This document shows positions 58,160 to 64,000 of a stretch of DNA of 64,000 bases, piece by piece (within the stretch, counting starts at the first letter, position 1; the number at the start of each line of letters is the position of its first letter). Origin of the DNA: Emydura subglobosa (Eukaryota > Chordata > Testudines > Chelidae). The notes beneath the pieces were generated by a model. The model saw only the letters and a list, made by a program, of their open reading frames with translations, had not been told where the DNA came from and made no database searches. The translations under genes were made by a program, and so were the position numbers. The stretch covers positions 4,394,164 to 4,458,163 of the forward strand of contig ML680053.1 in the NCBI GenBank assembly GCA_007922225.1. The letters are read 5' to 3'.

Positions 58160-58300
58160 TGGGCCTGATTTTTATTTACACCAAGACCTCTTTACACTAC
58201 TCTGGCAGTCAAGGATTCTTACATTTATGCCCACTTTGAAGTCCATTTATACTGCCAGAGTGGTGTAAAGAGGCGTTGGTGCAAATGGGAATCGGGTGCA
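58160..58300. repeat. Palindromic repeat, long-arm copy
   Basis: The arm cctctttacactactctggc is inverted as gccagagtggtgtaaagagg, a 20-base near-perfect stem around a 50-base loop. The outer arms (gcctgatttttatttacacc / ggtgcaaatgggaatcgggt) extend it. Confidence 0.8.
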
Positions 58301-58915
58301 TTATATTGCAAGTCTGATGTCCAGAACCAAATTACTCTGCAGTTTGTCATTTGGATTTCAGTAAAACATAGGTGGGGGGATTTCCATACAAAAAAAACCC
58401 TCCACATGTGGCCATAGCAATATAGGGTGTTCTCTCAGATCTGAGACGCTTACTCAGGGTCAGGTGTGGTCAATACTGTGGTCCCCTACAGACAACACTG
58501 GATGCTGAAGAATTGGTGTTGGTGATTCAGTAGCTTTGTTCCTTTGGTTTAGTCTGCAACTCTGTAGCAAGGGTGGAGCTCGGTGAACTCTGCACTGCTG
58601 TCTGTGCCACCTTTCATGTGTGATGTAAAAATAAGCTCCTGATCTCTTTTTGGTAAAAATCAACCCATACTTTTCGTAAGAATGGTAAGCGAGTCCAAGG
58701 AAATCTTCCTGCCTTAAAAAATCTCCCCTTATCATTTTAATTGGCTACCATGTTCTTCATTCCCTATGCTAACCTATCATGTAGTATTGCCCTGCACCGT
58801 GAGACAGTTGCTGTGTTTCATCTCAGAGGTGACTTTACTTCTGTGGTAGGTAAAATGATTTCAATATATATATGGGTCATACAGCGCTTTGAGAGCTTTC
58901 CATGGTGAAATGTGC
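58301..58915. other. No gene seen
   Basis: Unremarkable DNA. The 91-codon minus frame at 58460-58735 has no recognised domain. Confidence 0.45.
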
Positions 58916-58916
58916 T

Positions 58917-60520
58917 TGTGACACAGAGGCTCATTTGTGGTTCACTAGTCTGTGTCAGTAACTTTCATCAGGCCTGACACGCTCACTATACATAACTCAC
59001 ACCACTGTCATGATACATACTCAAAAGGTGGCATGCAATATATCACTGGAAAACTGAAACCTCACTGATCATTAAGGCAAGTAATCTATGACTAGGGTGT
59101 GGATGAAGAGTTATGGTGCTAGAATATGTTTGTTTGGCAAGCAATGTATAAGCTCTGTCTGCCCAAGACAAAGGAATGTGTATTTGTTTGTCTGACTAGC
59201 TTGATCATCAGGCAGAGACAATGAAGGTGCATTTACATAAAAGTTAAACAAAGACATCAAGCTAACAAGGGGAGAGGGAAATGACTCCACTACACCAGCA
59301 GGGGAGGAACCAGCAGGAAATCTTCACCAGAACACATGGTGTCTCTTCCCAGAAGGAAAAAAGGAACTTTATCTGAGAATAGATTTTTCAATGGTTTACA
59401 GGACTATAAAGACAGGGAGGGGGTCTGAACCTCCAATGATAAGTAATTAAATCAACTGCTTGTGTACAATATTACTGTATTATAGAAGTGTATTGAGTGA
59501 GGTCCTTCATGAAAGCTAATGATATACTGGTGATTAATATCACTGTGAAATGTCTGTGTTAACACTGTTAGGAATTATGGATATTCACTGATATTATGCT
59601 TTAAAGTCTGAGACCAAACAAAGGGAGAAACAGGTTTTTCCCAGACACGAGGGAAGGCAGCTATCGACCTGTCTTCAGTGAAATGAAGCCAGGTGTGACC
59701 AAAAATGAAGGAAGCCATCTTTGCATATGAATCAGCAGGGAGATGGGAAGCCCAAAGGGAGGGAAGAAAAACACGAGATCATCCTGAGTCTGGGGACAAA
59801 ATAGTGAGGTTTGGGAAGATATAGGGAGAGAGAAGAAGCTATCCTGGTATCCATCACTGGACAGACACAAGAGAGCAGAACTCTGGCAAGCTGAGAAAGA
59901 TGGGTCCTTCCACCAAAGGGGTTGAAGTCTCTGGGAACTGAATAAAAGTGAAAAACCTGCTTAGGCAAAGACCTAGGAAGACAAGGGAAACCAGCACTTT
60001 GTACTTCTGTGGAAGGTCCTGACTCAGAGAAAGTCAGCAATGGCTAGAAAGAAAAAGACTGGTAAGAAATCTACCTCGAACCAAGATGGTAGCTTATTGA
60101 GTGAGGTCTTAGCTACTAGAAAGTGTATTTTATTCTTATTTGCTTGTAACCATTTTGTCTTTATCCCTTGTACTTGAACTCACTTAAAATCTCTCTCTGA
60201 TTGCATAAACTTGCTTTACTTTTCATCTAAACCAACCCAGTGCTGTGTTGAAATCAAAGTGACTATTAATACCTGTTAAAGTAATAAGCTGTGCTCTCTT
60301 TAAAGGAGCAATGAAATGTATTACTTCTTGGAGAGTTCTAGGAGGGGGCTGGATGCTTCAGGGCAGGCGGTTTTGGGGAAATTCGTGACTAGGATGGGGT
60401 TAGGGTCACTCTGAAAGTAGTAACCAAGGCTGGTGGAGAGCAGGGGTTGGCTGCTGTGTTGGAGGCAGGCTACCAGGCCAGAGCTCTAAACCAGGGCTGC
60501 ACAGCGCACAGACACTCTGG
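58917..60520 (+). mobile_element. Large LTR-like repeat, ~1.6 kb
   Basis: It starts tgtgacacagaggctcattt. The part from about 60130 (ttgcttgtaaccattttgtc, aaacttgctttacttttcat, accaacccagtgctgtgttg, then ctctctttaaaggagca, gggggctggatgcttcaggg, gcgcacagacactc) matches text I recall from a very abundant turtle repeat. No coding domain is seen. Class is uncertain and LTR is the best guess. Confidence 0.5.
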
Positions 60521-60522
60521 AT

Positions 60523-61257
60523 ATGTCTACACATCAACGTAAGCCCGTGCTTGAGCCCAGGCTCAAGCCTCCCCCACTTTGTGTCTACATTGAATTGTGC
60601 TAACCCAGGGCTCAGACCCAGGATCCTAGGAGGGCTGGAGGGTCTGAGCTCAGGTGAAGCCAGGACCCAGGGTCCGAGCCCTATTGTTTTGCAGTGTAGA
60701 TGCAGCCTTGCTTGACTTGAGATCCCAGAAGTCAGCCAGAAGTATCCCACAATTCCATGGGCCAACTTCCTTCGCCCTCTGTGTGCCAATAATTTGCCAT
60801 CCACTCTACTGAAAAAGGAACCTACCTCTCCTTTGCGAATGGCATTAACTTGGCCCATTCTCTTCTGGTCACCAATCAGCAAGTGCACCATCAGCGAGCC
60901 TCCCGGCTTTGCAATGGAGAATGAACCGATCAAAACTTTTGCAAATTGAGCTGCTGCAAAGTTCCTGTAACAGGCAGGGCAGGCAGTAAAGTTTTCTCAA
61001 AATGCACCACAGTCTTAGAACAAAATGGGCCACATTTCAAGGCAGAGATACCTTGGACTCTGGGATACAGTTACTTTGATTTGGGCCTGCACGTTGCAGT
61101 GTGGACGCCAGAGCCTTAAGTTCGAGCATGGGTAAGAAAAATCTTAACGTAGGGTTAAAATACAATGTAGACGCACAAGCCCAGGGTTCCCTAACATGGG
61201 TCAGATGTCCCGAATCCCACTAACCCTGGGCTTACATTGTAGTGCAGATGTACCCCT
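60523..61257. mobile_element. TIR DNA transposon, ~735 bp, with exon-like core
   Basis: The left end GGATATGTCTACACATCAAC and the right end (reverse complement GGGGTACATCTGCACTACAA), each followed by a gtaagccc string, form diverged inverted repeats of the tgtctacac group. Unlike the short MITEs, it carries a coding-like segment at 60826-60964. The flanking duplication is not clear. Confidence 0.55.
60826..60964 (-). other. Exon-like segment, 46 codons, unknown product
   Basis: 139 bases lie between an acceptor (cctgttacag) and a donor (gtaggt). After one leading base there are exactly 46 open codons, starting NFAAAQFAKVLIGSF and ending VNAIRKGE, so it enters in phase 1 or 2 and leaves in phase 0. 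The middle reads GGSLMVHLLIGDQKR. I do not recognise the family. It may be an exon of the transposon's own gene or a captured host exon. It belongs to the 175-codon minus frame 60406-60933, whose downstream part is plain repeat sequence. Confidence 0.45.
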
Positions 61258-61259
61258 AG

Positions 61260-61775
61260 GGACCTGCATGCTTGTCTTCTGGCTATTGGTCCAGGGTGTG
61301 AGACACAGCAGCATAGCATTTAAGGCACCCAGGGTTACAGGGCAGACGATGACACAACCTCTCTGCTGGTCTGACTTGAACCCCCAAGTTGTCACAATGT
61401 GTCTATCCATGTAAACCATCACTTTCTAGCATGACAGACTCGGGGGCAAGGTGACGAAATCTCTGTTCTGTAACACACAGCTATGAAACCATGTCCAAAA
61501 GTGGCAGGTCTGAGTAGCAAAGTTCAGATCTGGATACAGACTGGAATCGCATGGTCCCCAGATTTTGCAGGCATTCTTATTTGTGCTTCACTTCAGTTCA
61601 TTACAGAGGCAGGCCCATGCCCAAAAATTAATTCCAGATGTAAAGACTGGGGAAGTTTGTGTCAGGCTTTCCAGAACAGAACTATTCCTAAATTGAACAG
61701 AATTTGAATTCCAGATCTAGAGAAATAAGTCATTTTGTGTAACTATCCCTCACCTGTCATAACTCTTCCATCCCT
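61260..61775. repeat. Diverged repeat with ccagatct motifs
   Basis: At 61490-61720 the text (aaagttcagatctggataca, ttccagatgtaaagactgg, gaattccagatctagag) belongs to the same loose family as 34430-34620 and 62530-62710. No gene. Confidence 0.4.
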
Positions 61776-61777
61776 GT

Positions 61778-61814
61778 CCTGTCTGCTTTATGAATCCCTG
61801 TCTGCTTTATGAAT
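61778..61814 (+). repeat. Tandem duplication, 18 bp with 19-bp period
   Basis: The string cctgtctgctttatgaat is present twice, at 61778 and 61797, separated by one base. It is too short to belong to an array. Confidence 0.95.
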
Positions 61815-61819
61815 CTGGC

Positions 61820-63775
61820 TAATCTAACAGTCAGTGGAGTTACTCCAGCTTTACTCTGGTGTCACTGAGCTCAGAATCTTGTCTATATCAACTTTTCTCA
61901 AGCTTTGGTATGACATGCCAAGTGTGTCATATCTCCCTCTAGTGATTAGACTGCATAAAGGATAAAAGCCTACTATCACCAGTTGTCATCCTATGGTGGG
62001 CCATGTTTTGGGGGTATCACAAACCTCTGCAGCAATTAGATGTATCATGTGCTGTTATGCTAACTTTTAAGCAGCATACATCTCCTACAACGTCTATAAT
62101 AAAATATAGGCAGAGGATCATTAAAGTTTTATTGTGTAATTTTGGAAAAACAACAAACCCGTAAGCAAAACTTTTAAAATGCATGGAATAAATTTGTATA
62201 AATTTGGATTATGAATTCCAGCATGTTTGGTTTTTTTAGCTGAAACAAAGCAAAGGATTCAGGGATATGGACACCCAGAAGAAAAAAAGTCAATGGTTTG
62301 GGGAGTCTTGGCTGAGAAAAAGAATTGGATCCCTGGGGTCTGTGTTTACACATATGCTGCATGGCTTCACAGCTGCCTGTAACAGATTTAATAAAAGTAA
62401 TCCTGCTCTCCGTGCTCCTGGGAGGAGTCCCACTGAAACTGTTAAGGCCACATAGGTTCGAATCAGGTTTCTGATGTACTCTGGTTGAGATGCAGTGTGA
62501 AAGAGTTAAGAAATAGGAGCAGTAATTAATAACAGATGGAATCAAGCTGCAAACTTGGATCTGGATCAAGATATTGAACAACTAACAATGTCAGGGCGAT
62601 TGGATCTGGCTTTTGTGTTCAGGCCATTATAAATAAAGGGGCCATTTGCAAAGATTGGATCTTGGATAGGATTACAAACCTCTTCAAAGTTTCAGGGGTA
62701 TTGGGATCTAGTGTATTGAATTGGGCTGTTCTCTAAATGAAAGAGAATGACCTCTTGTTGCTACGTTCAACCCAAATATTTTCTTGGAAACCAAACACTG
62801 GAGAAGTTGCAGCCAAGTAGAATGAGGTTTATTGAAAATGAAATCAAGGTTTAAACTACCACTATTTAGGCAGGAGATGGGGTTACAATAATCCCACTTA
62901 GTCTGGTGGTGCATTTACTAAACAGTACTGGAGTTTAAAAGGAAACCCTTCAAACCTCTTCAGTTCAGGGACTCTCTGTCCTAATAAACACCATAACATT
63001 GGAAAGCTAAATACATCTAGGTTTGATAAAGCAGGACTAATACATTGCCCTGAGTATTACTTAGCACAGCCAAACCACGTACGTATCCCCTGTGTCAAAG
63101 CACCCCCATCTGAAAGATCTGCCAACGGACGTAACCTGCCGTGGTATGACTGTGGTCGTACCAAGACCATGAAGGATGAGGAAGGATTGTGTTGCGGTTG
63201 AGGCGCCTAACTAGGATTCAGAAAACCCGTGGGGAGTCGTTGGCTCTGACGCACATTTCCTGCGTGAAGATGAGCAAATGATTTAGTCTCGCTGCACCTC
63301 AGCTGCTCTTCTATAGCAGGAGACTAACACTTCCTGACCGCTCACCCCTTGTCCTGCTTGGCTCGTTAGATTTTAAGCTCTGAGGGCAGCGCGGCAGGTT
63401 CCACTTGCTCCTGCCACTGCTCAAGTCCACAGACAGCTCAGAGACCTTTTTGCTGGTAAAACACCCTGTGCAGTTCGTTTATAATCTGACTTTGCACACC
63501 CCTTATATGCAATGAAGCCTTACACCTCCAGTCCTAGGGAGTCCTCTGCTCCTGGGACAAGCAGGGAAGAGCAATTGCTTTCTCTTTCTGCCCCCTCTAC
63601 CCCTTTTTTCCTGTGCCTTTTGTACCATCTGTCTCAGTTCTCCTCAGCCCATCAATTAGGCACAATGCTTCTTTCTGAGGTCGGCTCTGGGGTAATTCAT
63701 TAGATCTGCCCCCCTTCATTTTCAAATCATGCCTAGGACACAGCTGCATGCGCTGTACTTTTCACTTCCTCACCA
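61820..63775. other. No gene seen, ~2 kb
   Basis: It includes a 135-codon minus frame (62174-62581) without recognisable domain or splice sites, and the ccagatct-type repeat at 62530-62710. Confidence 0.45.
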
Positions 63776-63779
63776 TTGT

Positions 63780-64000
63780 GTCCCATCCCGACGCCAAGTG
63801 GTGGGACCTCCTACCCCCTGCAGGGTGAGGCACCCCGGTGGGCCAGTCTGTATTCCAGCCTGGTCCCATGGCCCGCCGGGGAGATTAGCTGGCAGCTCCT
63901 TACGGAGCCATGAGCATGGGCATGTACCTGGTGCAGTTCACCCCCTTTCCCAACACTTGCCTCTTCTGCAGCAAGAGGGAGACCCTGGCACCCGGCTGTC
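63780..64000 (+). mobile_element. Tx1/L1-like LINE ORF2 fragment, runs off window
   Basis: One frame reads RWASLYSSLVPWPAGEISWQLL. After a one-base shift at about 63897 the next reads GAMSMGMYLVQFTPFPNTC then LFCSKRETL. This is the C-terminal zinc-binding (zf-RVT-like) region of Tx1/L1-clade reverse transcriptases, where relatives have a TGVYLARF...CPFC...ETLAHV pattern. The His and Cys that should follow ETLA are changed (PGC), and the frame is broken, so it is a decayed copy. Its continuation lies beyond the window. Confidence 0.75.

Noticed and set aside
60237..60244. gtgct after a CA as the right target duplication of an element starting at 58917
   Set aside because: The same text appears to be internal to the repeat family, so the match with the left flank is probably coincidental.
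1..64000. CRISPR arrays, bacterial operons, riboswitches, origins
   Set aside because: The sequence is vertebrate nuclear DNA dominated by LINE, SINE and DNA-transposon remnants; no regular spacer-repeat structure is present.

Overview
The window looks like a non-coding stretch of a vertebrate nuclear genome, most likely a turtle. That is inferred from the repeats: many CR1-type LINE fragments with the sauropsid CR1 3' end, a CR1-like LINE whose 3' tail (ending near ggtcagactagatgatca) is the tail I associate with turtle LINE/SINE families, old MIR copies, hAT and tgtctacact-type DNA transposons, and solo LTRs with target-site duplications. No database search was possible, so the taxon and all family names rest on recognition. 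There are no bacterial operons, no CRISPR arrays, and no tRNA or rRNA genes I would defend. Nearly every open frame is either a decayed LINE reverse transcriptase or chance.

The one host gene I can support is a broken multi-exon gene on the minus strand between about 35.25 kb and 28.39 kb. Six exon remnants, read from high to low coordinate, encode the end of the juxtamembrane segment, the kinase-homology domain and the first two thirds of the cyclase domain of a sensory (GUCY2D/GUCY2F/GC-D type) receptor guanylyl cyclase. Exon junctions are all phase 0. One exon has the 27-codon length I recall for GUCY2D. The gene has an in-frame stop in the kinase-homology domain, a damaged splice donor, a catalytic Asp-to-Glu change, a lost codon and about three missing exons, so it is an unprocessed pseudogene. 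A LINE, an LTR-like element and a DNA-transposon fragment sit in its introns.

Layout: 0-5.7 kb, a MIR interrupted by a LINE tail and a 1.9-kb CR1; 9-13.4 kb, a GC-rich minisatellite-bearing retroelement, a hAT relic, an LTR-like repeat, and a CR1 split by a 1,055-bp solo LTR with a GAAGG duplication; 13.5-28 kb, repeat-poor sequence with AT-rich blocks that may be conserved non-coding elements, MIRs, a TIR element and a 398-bp solo LTR with an ATACT duplication; 28.4-35.3 kb, the guanylyl cyclase pseudogene; 35.7-37.4 kb, a CR1 with an internal deletion and a nested 170-bp hAT element; 38.2-38.6 kb, a pyrimidine tract; 40.1-40.5 kb, a hAT element with a perfect 8-bp duplication; 42-47.7 kb, more CR1 and LTR-like repeats; 54.4 kb, a TIR element; 58.9-61.3 kb, a large LTR-like repeat followed by a TIR transposon carrying a well-formed 139-bp exon-like segment; 63.8-64.0 kb, the start of a Tx1/L1-like LINE that runs off the window.

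The most interesting points are the guanylyl cyclase relic, the exon-like segment inside a transposon at 60.8-61.0 kb, and the nested insertions whose duplications give a relative order of events.
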